NCBI GenBank assembly: GCA_050305405.1
Contig: JBNLFG010000003.1
Coordinates: forward strand, 186,001 to 250,000
Length of the DNA: 64,000 nucleotides
Reading direction: 5' to 3'
Source: Desulfolinea sp050305405
Lineage (GTDB): Bacteria > Chloroflexota > Anaerolineae > Anaerolineales > Villigracilaceae
The notes below the pieces were generated by a model, which ran no database searches, was not told where the DNA came from, and saw only the letters and a program-made list of their open reading frames with translations. Below, in pieces: positions 1 through 7,442 of this stretch. Position 1 is the first letter of the stretch. Each line of letters opens with the position of its first letter. The position numbers and the translations under genes are program-made.

Positions 1-265
1 TCGTCATTAACGTCGCATTGAGTAGCGCCCAAATGCCAAACTGCCCGATCTGCGGATTCCATTTTGTGCCGCTGAAATATTCCCATAAGGAAACTTGAGA
101 AAAGAAATGCATCGCTTCTTTGCCTAACTCATAGACAATACCTATCGTAGTCAGGATCGAGAATGCACCTGCTAAAAAGAGCGATGCCTGAATAAGGCTC
201 TCACCCCAGCGTCGCTTTTTACGCAGGTCTACACGAGGAGAATTTGCTTGTTTGTTTTCTTGCAT
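1..265 (-). CDS. pstC: Phosphate ABC transporter permease PstC1, N-terminal part (cut by window edge)
   Basis: The first 88 codons of an inner-membrane permease are visible on the minus strand, starting at the ATG ending at 265; the rest lies outside the window. After a basic cytoplasmic tail (RKKRRWGE) comes a first membrane segment (SLFLAGAFSILTTIGIVYEL). Then follows the PstC-typical region around SLWEYFSGTKWNP and FGIWALLNATLMT, which corresponds to the start of the permease domain. It lies directly after pstS1, so it is the permease of a second Pst system separate from the complete pstC2-pstA pair at 6399-8339. Assignment rests on this local similarity and on position. Confidence 0.8.
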   Translation of the reverse strand, partial: MQENKQANSPRVDLRKKRRWGESLIQASLFLAGAFSILTTIGIVYELGKEAMHFFSQVSLWEYFSGTKWNPQIGQFGIWALLNATLMT

Positions 266-288
266 GAAAAATCTCTCTTTGAACGTCC

Positions 289-320
289 AATTTCCCCATC
301 GATGATCTGATGGGGAAATT
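289..320 (-). promoter_or_regulatory. Intercistronic hairpin between pstS1 and pstC1
   Basis: Two perfect 12-base arms (AATTTCCCCATC at 289-300 and its complement at 309-320) enclose an 8-base loop in the gap between the pstS1 stop and the pstC1 start. No U-run follows in the direction of transcription. It is more likely an mRNA-stabilising or partial-attenuation element, which would keep binding protein output above permease output, than a full terminator. This role is inferred. Confidence 0.55.
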
Positions 321-347
321 GAACAGAAGGAATAGAAGAGTAAATCT

Positions 348-1382
348 TTACTGACCCATCGCGTCGAGCCAAGCTTGTTGACCGACGGTGACGTCTGCGG
401 GGAAGTAGCCGACCTGGGAGATCTCTTCGTTGACATAGGTCAGGAAGAAGTTGATGTAAGCAGCAACCTGCGGTTTTTCCTGCATAATGCTGGCATCCGA
501 GTAGAGGAAGAGCGGGCGAGCCAACGGGTAGGTGGCGGCATCAACACTCTCGGCGGAAGGCTCGATGCCTTCGATGGAGAGCACGTTCAGCTTGTCAGCG
601 TTTTCGGCATAGTAAGCGTAGCCGAAGAAACCGATCGCGTAGGGGCTACCTTCGATACCCTGCACGAGGACATTGTCGTCTTCAGAGAGCTGGGTGTTGG
701 AAGCCGAGAGCATGGGTTCTTCGTCTTTGGCGAAAATCTCTTCCACGAAGTAGTCAAAGGTACCGCTGTCAGTGCCAGGGATGTAGCGAAGGATGTCTTC
801 GCTGGGCCAATCGGCGTTCACATCAGACCATTTTTCGGCGCTTGAGAAGATTTGAGCCAATTCTTCTTTGGTGACATTGGTCAGGAAGTCGTTTTCGGTG
901 CTGACGGTGACTGCCAAAGCATCGGTACCGACACGGAACTCAATCGGGGTGCGACCAATTGCAGCACAAGCTTCAACTTCGCTGTCCTTGATCGGACGGG
1001 AAGCATTGGAAACATCCGTCTCACCAGAGACACAGAAGCGTTCGTAACCAGCGCCAGAGCCAATCGAGTCGATCGTGATCTGACCAGAAAAGCCTTCGTC
1101 CTGGAAGCGTTCAGCCATAACTTCAGCGAGCGGGAAGACGGTCGAGCTACCAGCGGAGACCACATCACCGGAAACGGCGGCGGGGTCAACCATCGGGAGC
1201 ATACCATCGGACATTTCCATGGCTGCTTCTTCAGCGGGAGCAGCTTCTTCTTCCGTGGTCTGCGGGGCAGCGGTGTCACCACTGGTCTGGGGCGCAGCTA
1301 CTTCGGGGCTGCCACCACAGGCAACCAAAGCCATACTCGCAACAACCAAAACCATAATCAAAGCAAATAAGTGTTTACGCAT
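348..1382 (-). CDS. pstS: Phosphate-binding lipoprotein PstS1
   Basis: Extracellular phosphate-binding protein of a Pst ABC importer. The chosen start (ATG ending at 1382) is preceded by an AAGGAG ribosome site and opens a lipoprotein signal peptide (MRKHLFALIMVLVVASMALVAC), so Cys22 is the likely lipidated residue. A Glu/Ala/Pro/Thr-rich linker follows (about residues 25-60). The PBP-like domain begins with the phosphate-contacting SAGSSTVFPLAE motif and contains the family motifs SGETDVSNASRPIK and PGTDSGTF. An in-frame upstream ATG at 1448 would put the signal peptide internally and is rejected. pstC1 follows 82 bases downstream, so the two are probably one operon. It is distinct in sequence from PstS2 at 8774-9643. 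Confidence 0.92.
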   Translation of the reverse strand: MRKHLFALIMVLVVASMALVACGGSPEVAAPQTSGDTAAPQTTEEEAAPAEEAAMEMSDGMLPMVDPAAVSGDVVSAGSSTVFPLAEVMAERFQDEGFSGQITIDSIGSGAGYERFCVSGETDVSNASRPIKDSEVEACAAIGRTPIEFRVGTDALAVTVSTENDFLTNVTKEELAQIFSSAEKWSDVNADWPSEDILRYIPGTDSGTFDYFVEEIFAKDEEPMLSASNTQLSEDDNVLVQGIEGSPYAIGFFGYAYYAENADKLNVLSIEGIEPSAESVDAATYPLARPLFLYSDASIMQEKPQVAAYINFFLTYVNEEISQVGYFPADVTVGQQAWLDAMGQ

Positions 1383-1421
1383 TTCTTTCTTTTCTCCTTG
1401 TTGTTTAGTTAACATGCTGGA

Positions 1422-1480
1422 ATGATAGCAAGCGCCGATTAAAGTCAATGGAAGAATTTGTTAACAACTCTTTAAAGTCA
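1422..1480 (-). promoter_or_regulatory. Candidate Pho-type control region of pstS1
   Basis: Upstream of pstS1 the 9-mer TGACTTTAA (minus strand) occurs twice, at 1472-1480 and 1439-1447, exactly 33 bases (three 11-base steps) apart. A TTGTTAACAA palindrome lies between at 1458-1467. A TATCAT at 1422-1427 could serve as a -10. Eleven-base phasing is characteristic of PhoB/PhoP sites in other bacteria, and phoP lies in this window, so regulation by it is inferred. The 9-mer TTTAATCGG also occurs upstream of pstS2. Nothing else credible was seen between 1480 and 1723; the short open frames there have no recognisable product. Confidence 0.35.
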
Positions 1481-1723
1481 TCGGATAACAAATCCCGCCA
1501 CGCCCGCCTTTCAACTTGCTCATTCCATCCCAGACGGATGCCCCGCGCAGACGCCGTTTAAATGCGAAAGCGCCCGCAACAAAAAAACGGACGCTCTCAA
1601 AAGGAGGAGGAAACACGAGCAAGAGAATGAAGAACCCTAACTCGAATGTCATTTTGAAACAGTGCGCTACACATCCTAAATACGAGGATAGAAAAGGATC
1701 ATGCTACGCACTGTAATTTTAAT

Positions 1724-2518
1724 CTACTTATCTGGTGTCGCTTTCTCGCTCCAATCCCAGGTATTGAGATCACTCAAGGCGCGGTAGGCGGTCAGATCAA
1801 GATGCAAAGGCGTGATCGAGACGTAACCATCCGCTAGCGCACCGATGTCGGTACCACGCTCGGGGACGCCGGTTGGCGCTTCGCCACCGATCCAGTAGTA
1901 GGGGCATCCACGCGGATCAACCCGTTCATCGAGGCGGCTGTGATAGACGCGTAATCCTAGACGGGTCAATCTGAATCCGCGTAACTCTTCGCTTGGGAGG
2001 AAGGGCAAGTTGACGTTCAGGAGCGTTTCTTCCGGCAATTCCTTCGCCAGGACATGCTCAACAACTTGCCGCGCCGCTTTGGCTGCGGGAGCAAAATCCA
2101 CCATCCCAATATGATCTTCCGGCACTTCCAGTGAAACGGCAACAGCGGGGATGCCTGCGATAATGGCTTCCATCGCAGCGGTAACCGTGCCAGAGTAGGT
2201 CACATCGTGACCCAGATTGGCGCCAATATTGATGCCGGAAACGACCAGATCAATTTCTTCTTTGAGATAGCCCAAGGTGGCAAGCGCCACACAATCGGAG
2301 GGCGCGCCATCACCGGCAAAGGCTTGCGTACCATCCGCAAGGATGACCTCGCGCACGCGCAGGGCACGGTCGAGGGTTTTGACATGTCCGCTGCCAGACC
2401 AGTTATGGTCGGGAGCGAGAATACTTACTTTGCCAAGCTTGCACATTTCTTGCGCCAAAGCCAACAGACCTGGGGCTGTCACCCCGTCGTCATTTGTTAC
2501 TAAAATATGTTTTTCCAT
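1724..2518 (-). CDS. surE: 5'/3'-nucleotidase SurE
   Basis: Metal-dependent survival-protein nucleotidase that removes phosphate from nucleoside 5'- and 3'-monophosphates. The N-terminus has the family signature ILVTNDDGVTAPGL, in which the paired Asp residues bind the divalent metal. APDHNWSGSGH and SGINIGANLGHDVTYSGTV (conserved active-site Asn, Ser and Gly-rich loop) follow, and the 264-residue length is normal. Its ATG directly abuts the stop of a 36-residue membrane peptide (TAAATG), so the two are probably co-translated. It lies between two Pst gene sets, so a role in recovering phosphate from nucleotides is plausible but inferred. Confidence 0.93.
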   Translation of the reverse strand: MEKHILVTNDDGVTAPGLLALAQEMCKLGKVSILAPDHNWSGSGHVKTLDRALRVREVILADGTQAFAGDGAPSDCVALATLGYLKEEIDLVVSGINIGANLGHDVTYSGTVTAAMEAIIAGIPAVAVSLEVPEDHIGMVDFAPAAKAARQVVEHVLAKELPEETLLNVNLPFLPSEELRGFRLTRLGLRVYHSRLDERVDPRGCPYYWIGGEAPTGVPERGTDIGALADGYVSITPLHLDLTAYRALSDLNTWDWSEKATPDK

Positions 2519-2629
2519 TTACCTGTTCAAATTCTTTCGATGATATTGACCGCGCTTTTGGGCGGTATCAATAACGATAATAATAATGAATGCAACGATC
2601 ATCACGATCAGGGATATGATTTCCATCAT
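2519..2629 (-). CDS. Small membrane peptide upstream of surE (36 aa)
   Basis: A short open frame starts at ATG 2629 (or the next ATG, 2626) after a good AAGGAG ribosome site and ends with TAA at 2519-2521; the surE ATG begins at the next base. The peptide opens with a hydrophobic stretch (IISLIVMIVAFIIIIVI), probably one membrane helix, and ends in a basic tail (AQKRGQYHRKNLNR). No family is recognised. Good ribosome site, coding-like composition and zero-base spacing to surE support it as real; function is unknown. Confidence 0.6.
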   Translation of the reverse strand: MMEIISLIVMIVAFIIIIVIDTAQKRGQYHRKNLNR

Positions 2630-2641
2630 TTTTCTCCTTAT

Positions 2642-2887
2642 TTACTCATGCTACGCAACGACAATGTAAATTCAGACGTTTTGCCCCCCGGCCCCTCGCT
2701 TCGCTGGGGCATCCCCCCATTTTGCAAGCAAAATAGGGGGATAGAAATAAAGCCGCGGTTGGTCTCCCCTAAATTCCACGCACTTGGAATTTTGGGGATG
2801 CGAAGCAGTTTTTCCACCAGATGCCCGATAGGGCAGAGGGGGCAAACACCAAGTACAAATATCCTTTTTGCGTAACATCAGTTATTT
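2642..2887. repeat. MITE-like palindromic element, family A copy 1
   Basis: About 245 bases fill the gap between surE's leader peptide and the mgsA terminator. The ends are imperfect inverted repeats (TACTCATGCTACGCA at 2643-2657, and GCGTAACATCAGTTA near 2870-2884). Inside are GC-rich hairpins, including a CCCCCCATTTTGCAAGCAAA / ATAGGGGG fold. Related copies with the same TGATGTTACGC ends lie at 10897-11116 and 56441-56580, and the core is shared with 9724-10006. No open frame of its own. Confidence 0.7.
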
Positions 2888-2942
2888 ACAAAAGCAATCA
2901 TAGACCCTGATTTTTAAGAACAGATTAATAACTGAATAACAT

Positions 2943-2981
2943 TAGGAAAAGAAAACCCCTGCGCCAAATTTAACGCAGGGG
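2943..2981 (-). terminator. Rho-independent terminator after mgsA
   Basis: On the minus strand CCCCTGCG, a loop, and CGCAGGGG are followed by TTTTCTTTTCC. It closes the pstS2-to-mgsA operon. Confidence 0.75.
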
Positions 2982-3049
2982 AATTATAAAATTTCCAGTC
3001 TTTGTAACGGCGCTCTACAACGTCACAAAAAGGCGACTACATAGAGCAT

Positions 3050-3523
3050 CTAATCTTCCAATTTGTCCAGGTCGAGATCGTCTAAATTACGTTCATAGAC
3101 CGATACACGGCGTGGATACACCTCAACCATCAAGTGCGAAGAGATCATAAAATCTGCCGATGAGCGATTATTCGCGATCGGGATATTCCAGACTTGGGCT
3201 ATCCGCAAGAGCGCCTTCACATCGGGGTCATGGGGTTGGGGCTGGAGCGGATCCCAAAAGAAGATCAGCATCTCAATCTCCCCTTCGGCGATCTTGGCAC
3301 CAACCTGCTGATCGCCACCGAGGGGGCCGCTTTTCAACTTTGTAATCGGCAATTCGAGATGCTCCTCCAAAAGGCTACCGGTTGTGCCGGTTGCATACAG
3401 GTGGTGCCGTGACAAAGTCGATTTGTTGAAATGGCACCATTCCAGCAAGTCTTTCTTCTTGTTATCATGCGCCACGAGCGCAATATGTTTTTTCTTCGGT
3501 AATGGAATTTCCATAGCTTTCAT
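3050..3523 (-). CDS. mgsA: Methylglyoxal synthase
   Basis: Converts dihydroxyacetone phosphate to methylglyoxal and inorganic phosphate, the entry to a glycolytic bypass that sets phosphate free. The protein (157 aa, usual length) shows ATGTTG, then GPLGGDQQ with the catalytic Asp71, FWDPL with Asp91, and PHDPD with His98 and Asp101; these line up with the E. coli numbering. A strong AGGAGG site lies just before ATG 3523. The start is only 9 bases after the phoR stop, so it is read as the last gene of the pst-phoPR operon. In known enzymes phosphate inhibits the activity allosterically. Its placement behind the phosphate sensor genes therefore suggests induction when phosphate is scarce; this last step is inference. 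Confidence 0.95.
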   Translation of the reverse strand: MKAMEIPLPKKKHIALVAHDNKKKDLLEWCHFNKSTLSRHHLYATGTTGSLLEEHLELPITKLKSGPLGGDQQVGAKIAEGEIEMLIFFWDPLQPQPHDPDVKALLRIAQVWNIPIANNRSSADFMISSHLMVEVYPRRVSVYERNLDDLDLDKLED

Positions 3524-3532
3524 CGCTCCTCC

Positions 3533-4774
3533 TTATGCAGTCGGTAGTGAAAAATAAAAGATGCTGCCGCGTCCTTCAACACTCTCAGCCCAGATTTTAC
3601 CCTCGTGGGCCTCGACAAGATGTTTTGAGATCGACAGTCCCAGACCCGTGCCGCGGCTGGCACGTGCACGGTCGGCTTTGTAAAATCGTTCAAAGATACG
3701 GGGAAGATCACGCACCGGGATGCCGATTCCCGAATCCGCAACCGCGAAGCGGATTTTATCGGAAACAACTTCGGCGGAGAGCGTCACCGTCCCGCCCGTG
3801 GACGTAAACTTGATTCCGTTATGGATGAGATTAACCAGCACCTGCTCGATCCTCGCCACATCCGCGTGGACATTGGGCAGCTCGCTTGGGCAATCGAATG
3901 TTAACTTGATCTCCGCGCGTTCGGCTTGCATCCGCATCCGTTCAACAACGCGTTGCAAGATTTTATACGGCGAGGCTTTCTGGATATTGAGTTCAACCTG
4001 TCCCGATTCGATGCGCGAAAGATCGAGTAATTCCTGCGCCATTTGGGTCAGAGCATCCACTTCGGTTTCGATGCGGCTCAAAAAACGCTGGGCGGCGGAC
4101 GGATCGTCGAGGGCGCCGTCTTGCAGGGTTTCGGTAAGCGCTTTCAGCGAAGCCAGCGGCGTGCGTAACTCGTGCGAAAGATTGCTGACGAAATCACGCC
4201 GCACGGTTTCAAGGCGGCGCAGACGAGTCAAATCCTGAATCAGTAGCAGACTGCCGCCCGGGGCATATTGATCGGGCGCAGCCACGAGTTGCAAAAAGCC
4301 GCGCTGGAGGGGCATCTCGAGAACTTCGCTTTGCATCGTGCCGCTTTCTTTACAGGCCTGCCAGGTTTCGATCAGTTGATGGTAACGCAAGGCTTCGGCG
4401 ACAGTCCGCCCGACAAGGCTGCGGCCCTTATCGCTCAAAAGCGTCTCTGCAGCAGGATTCGCAAACTGGATTTGATCATCGGCGTTCGAGATCATAATGC
4501 CATCCGGAATTTGCTCGAGGACAGCTGCAAGACGGGCACCTTCGGCATTGGTGGCATCCAACTGCTCGTGGAGTTGACTGTTGAGCGCGGCGATGGCGTT
4601 CGAAAGTTCTTCGAGGAAAGGGATGTCTCTGGGGAGATCAGGCGTGGGAGTTTGCGCAGCGAGACGTACGCTCTCAGTGAGTGTGTTGATGCGCTGCCGC
4701 AGGGTGTAATGACGCCATCCCAGCCAGAGCAAGAGCGCGAGGAGGATGGCAAATAAAATAAGTTCAATATTCAT
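3533..4774 (-). CDS. phoR: PhoR-like sensor histidine kinase
   Basis: Sensor kinase of the phosphate two-component system. One N-terminal membrane segment (residues 4-20) is followed by a short linker, a PAS domain (about 80-180), HisKA with the phospho-acceptor His201 in NLSHELRTPLA, and an HATPase domain (N box NLIHNGIKF, G1 DSGIGI, GTGLGLSI). There is no sizeable external sensor region, as in PhoR proteins that read phosphate through the Pst complex. It is encoded after phoP with a 95-base gap containing a repeat, and before mgsA. The symbol is given from domain order and context; PhoR and related kinases are hard to separate on sequence alone. Confidence 0.85.
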   Translation of the reverse strand: MNIELILFAILLALLLWLGWRHYTLRQRINTLTESVRLAAQTPTPDLPRDIPFLEELSNAIAALNSQLHEQLDATNAEGARLAAVLEQIPDGIMISNADDQIQFANPAAETLLSDKGRSLVGRTVAEALRYHQLIETWQACKESGTMQSEVLEMPLQRGFLQLVAAPDQYAPGGSLLLIQDLTRLRRLETVRRDFVSNLSHELRTPLASLKALTETLQDGALDDPSAAQRFLSRIETEVDALTQMAQELLDLSRIESGQVELNIQKASPYKILQRVVERMRMQAERAEIKLTFDCPSELPNVHADVARIEQVLVNLIHNGIKFTSTGGTVTLSAEVVSDKIRFAVADSGIGIPVRDLPRIFERFYKADRARASRGTGLGLSISKHLVEAHEGKIWAESVEGRGSIFYFSLPTA

Positions 4775-4797
4775 CGGGTTTTATAATTGCTAAAGCG

Positions 4798-4838
4798 ATT
4801 ACTACAAGGCTTCGTAGTAAGGACTTCAGTCCTTATCC
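4798..4838. repeat. Short palindromic repeat, family D copy 1
   Basis: Between phoP and phoR. Two small hairpins: CTACAAGGC/TTCGTAG and AAGGACTTCAGTCCTT. A related unit (GCGACTTTAGTCGC, CGGCTAAAGCCG, TTACTACA) lies at 31664-31705. Such CTAAAGCC/ACTACAA units are common intergenic repeats; no function is known to me. Confidence 0.5.
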
Positions 4839-4869
4839 TTGCGACTTGTACCTGCAATTTGAAACTTCT

Positions 4870-5583
4870 CTACCCTTCAAAGCGATAGCCCCCGCCCCGC
4901 ACAGTGACGATACGTTCAGGGCTGGATGGTTCGTCTTCGATCTTCTTGCGCAACCAGCGGATGTGGACATCCACCGTGCGGCTGTCGCCAACATATTCCC
5001 AGCCCCAGACACGTTCAAGAATGAATTCACGCGAGAGCATTTGTCCGCGATGTTCGGCGAAGAAGAGCAGGAGTTCGTATTCTTTCGGTTTCAGGGAGAG
5101 GGCTTCACCGCGCAGGATTACTTCGTGGCGGGTGGTGTCGATGGTCAGTTCGCCAAATTTAAGGATTTCATGGGGCGTTTCTTTTTCGGCGCTGCGTTCG
5201 TCAAGTTCTTCCTGATGCAAGCGGGCACGGCGCAACTGTGCTTTGACACGCGCCATCAGTTCACGCATGGAGAAGGGTTTGGTCAGATAGTCATCTGCGC
5301 CCATCTCCAGACCGACAACACGGTCGATCTCGTCGTCGCGGGCGGTCAGCATGATGATCGGGATGTTCATCTCACGCCGCAGGATGCGGGTGATTTCGAG
5401 TCCGTCGAGGCCGGGCAGCATGATGTCGAGCAGAAGCAGGTCAAAATCCAGGCTGCGTGCCGCTTCAAGGGCAGCGTGTCCATCGCCTACGATTTCCACG
5501 TCATAGCCTTGTTTTTTCAGGTTGTAGGAAATCGTTTCCTGAAGGGTTGGCTCATCTTCAACGACGAGAATTTTTTCGGGCAT
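4870..5583 (-). CDS. phoP: PhoP/PhoB-like response regulator
   Basis: OmpR-family transcription factor. The receiver domain (residues 3-115) has the acidic pair Asp10/Glu11, phospho-acceptor Asp53 in LLLDIMLPG, Thr80 and Lys102 in TKPF. The winged-helix domain (about 140-235) contains LSLKPKEYELLLFF, the recognition-helix region SRTVDVHIRWLRKKI and the terminal VRGGGYRFE hairpin. Length 237 is standard. The ATG follows the pstB1 stop by two bases, so translation is probably coupled. With phoR it should control the Pst genes here. Whether it is closer to PhoP or PhoB cannot be decided by eye. Confidence 0.88.
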   Translation of the reverse strand: MPEKILVVEDEPTLQETISYNLKKQGYDVEIVGDGHAALEAARSLDFDLLLLDIMLPGLDGLEITRILRREMNIPIIMLTARDDEIDRVVGLEMGADDYLTKPFSMRELMARVKAQLRRARLHQEELDERSAEKETPHEILKFGELTIDTTRHEVILRGEALSLKPKEYELLLFFAEHRGQMLSREFILERVWGWEYVGDSRTVDVHIRWLRKKIEDEPSSPERIVTVRGGGYRFEG

Positions 5584-5585
5584 GG

Positions 5586-6344
5586 TTATCCAAATCTACC
5601 AGTAACATAGTCTTCCGTGCGCTGGTCCTGTGGGCTGGTGAAAATGTCGGTGCCGGGTGCATATTCGATCAATTTTCCTTGCAGGAAAAAGGCAGCGTAA
5701 TCAGAAGTGCGTGCTGCCTGCTGGACAGAGTGCGGAACAAGAATGACAGTGTATTGCTTCTTGAGTTCATCGAGGGCGTCTTCGACTTTGCTGGTTGAGA
5801 TCGGGTCAAGACCGGATGTCGGCTCATCGAGCAGAATCACTTCCGGTTCAAGGGCGAGCGAACGCGCCAGACAAAGGCGTTGCTGCTGTCCACCGGACAG
5901 AGCAATGGCGGGATCATCGAGGCGGTCGTGGACTTCATCCCAAAGGGCGGCGAGTTTCAGACTGCGCTCGACGGCTTCATCGAGGCGGGATTTGCGCTTT
6001 TCGCCTGCCAGTTCAAGTCCGTAGGTGAGATTGCCGCGAATGCTGAAAGGCAGCACAACCGGACGGGCAAAAACCATCCCGACTTTGCGACGTAAGGCGG
6101 TTACATCCACTTTGGGATCGAGGATATTCTGCCCATCGAGCAGGATGCGGCCCGATACGCTCTCGACGTCGGCCAGGTCGTTGAGCCGATTCAGACAGCG
6201 CAGCAAGGAGGATTTACCGCCTCCCGCCGGACCGAAGAGCACGGTGGTGGCATTAGCCGGAATATCGAGACTAACCCCGTTCAGGGATTCTGTCCCGTCG
6301 GAGTATTGGAGGGTGAGATTTTCGATGACGATTTTATTTTTCAT
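5586..6344 (-). CDS. pstB: Phosphate ABC transporter ATPase PstB1 with altered Q-loop
   Basis: Cytoplasmic ATPase of the phosphate importer, 252 aa. Walker A is GPAGGGKSS, the signature LSGGQQQR is canonical, Walker B is VILLDEP, the D-loop is SGLDP and the H-switch His is kept (VPHSVQQA). The Q-loop glutamine is missing: MVFARP stands where PstB proteins read MVFQKP. The second PstB of this window (10076-10843) keeps the Gln but has a damaged signature motif. It lies between pstA and phoP, preceded by a strong intercistronic hairpin. Membership in the Pst family is clear; whether it works alone or paired with PstB2 is open. Confidence 0.92.
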   Translation of the reverse strand: MKNKIVIENLTLQYSDGTESLNGVSLDIPANATTVLFGPAGGGKSSLLRCLNRLNDLADVESVSGRILLDGQNILDPKVDVTALRRKVGMVFARPVVLPFSIRGNLTYGLELAGEKRKSRLDEAVERSLKLAALWDEVHDRLDDPAIALSGGQQQRLCLARSLALEPEVILLDEPTSGLDPISTSKVEDALDELKKQYTVILVPHSVQQAARTSDYAAFFLQGKLIEYAPGTDIFTSPQDQRTEDYVTGRFG

Positions 6345-6357
6345 TATTTTTTATTGT

Positions 6358-6386
6358 GTATGGGCGGGTCTGAGACCCGCCCATAC
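6358..6386. promoter_or_regulatory. Strong intercistronic hairpin between pstA and pstB1
   Basis: A perfect inverted repeat with 13-base arms (GTATGGGCGGGTC) around a 3-base loop sits 13 bases from the pstA stop. There is no clear U-run directly after it on the minus strand. It may be an RNA processing or stability element, or a short repeat insertion of the GGCGGGTCTGAGACC type. Confidence 0.5.
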
Positions 6387-6398
6387 CATTTCAAAAAA

Positions 6399-7262
6399 TT
6401 ACCACTGTCGTTTCGCACGCGCACGCCCACGGATGAAGGTTGCGATCATATTCATACCCAGCACAAAGACGAGCAGAACGAGTGCTGTCCCATATTGAAT
6501 TTTGATCGGCATTTCGGGGACTTGGGTCGAGATAACGAAGAGATGATAGGGCAAAGCCATCGTCGCATCAAAGGGGCTGTGGGGCAAACGCGGCAGGAAG
6601 AAAGCGGCACCCGTGAAAAGGATCGGAGCAGTCTCGCCTGCGGCACGTTCCAAGCCGAGGATGACACCGGTGATGATACCGGGTAATGCCTGCGGCAGTA
6701 CGGTGCGACGGATGGTCTGCCAGCGCGTCCCGCCTAGAGAGATACTAACTGTACGGAAGGATTGCGGCACAGCCCGCAGGGCTTCTTCGGCAGTACTGAT
6801 GATGACGGGCAGGGTCATGATCGAGAGCGTCATTGACGCGGAGAGCAAACTCGTGCCGAAGTTCAGGAAGAGCACAAATAGCCCCAACCCGAAAAGGCCA
6901 TAAACGACCGAGGGAATGCCCGCCAGATTGATGATCGCCAAACGGATTAGGCGCGTCACACGGTTATCAGGCGCATACTCGGAGAGGTAGATCGCAGCCG
7001 CAACACCAAGCGGCACGGAAAATATCGCGGTACCGAGCGTCAGATAGAAGGTGCCGATGATGGCGGGCAAGATGCCGCCTTCACGCATCCCGTCACGAGG
7101 AAAGCCGCTAATGAATTCCCATGACATCGCAGGAAATCCCTGCGCGATAATGTAGATTACCGTTCCAATGATTGGGATGATGGTCAGCAGGGTCATCAAG
7201 GCCAGCAGGGAAAAACCCAGCTTTTCGACAAGGTCACGATTTTTGGTGAAGAATTTGTTCAT
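6399..7262 (-). CDS. pstA: Phosphate ABC transporter permease PstA
   Basis: Inner-membrane permease, 287 aa, partner of PstC2. About six membrane helices; the first is SLLALMTLLTIIPIIGTVIYII. PstA features are the PRDGMREGGILPAIIGT segment and the EAA-type coupling loop EEALRAVPQSFRTVSISLGG followed by RWQTIRRTVLPQALPGI. The GERAAGETAPILFTGAAFF stretch, which carries the conserved Arg and Glu of the translocation path, is present (as LERAAGETAPI). The end is a basic RGRARAKRQW. Encoded between pstC2 and pstB1. Confidence 0.94.
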   Translation of the reverse strand: MNKFFTKNRDLVEKLGFSLLALMTLLTIIPIIGTVIYIIAQGFPAMSWEFISGFPRDGMREGGILPAIIGTFYLTLGTAIFSVPLGVAAAIYLSEYAPDNRVTRLIRLAIINLAGIPSVVYGLFGLGLFVLFLNFGTSLLSASMTLSIMTLPVIISTAEEALRAVPQSFRTVSISLGGTRWQTIRRTVLPQALPGIITGVILGLERAAGETAPILFTGAAFFLPRLPHSPFDATMALPYHLFVISTQVPEMPIKIQYGTALVLLVFVLGMNMIATFIRGRARAKRQW

Positions 7263-7303
7263 AATTTAGAGAATAGATGATTAGAAACTAGAGAGCAGTA
7301 AGT

Positions 7304-7440
7304 CCGCTACGCTTTCGATACGGACGACGATAAAGCTGTCGTTCTACTGAATCACCGCTAGATATCTTTTGTAATTCAGCGTAGCCGCTGATTGAGTAGT
7401 CGATGCACTTCGGCGTATCGAAATCAAGGCGGAGCGGTCG
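7304..7440. repeat. Inverted-repeat element, family C copy 3
   Basis: It fills the pstC2-pstA gap, which is 180 bases long although the genes are one operon. TTTCGATACG (7313-7322) pairs with CGTATCGAAA (7414-7423), and CTACTGAATCA pairs with TGATTGAGTAG further in. Related copies: 11694-11799 and 18331-18443. Confidence 0.6.
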
Positions 7441-7442
7441 TT

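Noticed and set aside
852..1370. 172-residue open frame opposite pstS1
   Set aside because: Shadow of the binding-protein gene; low-complexity composition and no family resemblance.
1461..1716. Short open frames on both strands between pstS1 and surE
   Set aside because: No ribosome site, no motif and atypical composition; the region is better explained as the pstS1 control region.
4846..5610. 254-residue open frame on the plus strand opposite phoP
   Set aside because: Antisense shadow of a clear response regulator; no recognisable domains and no ribosome site.
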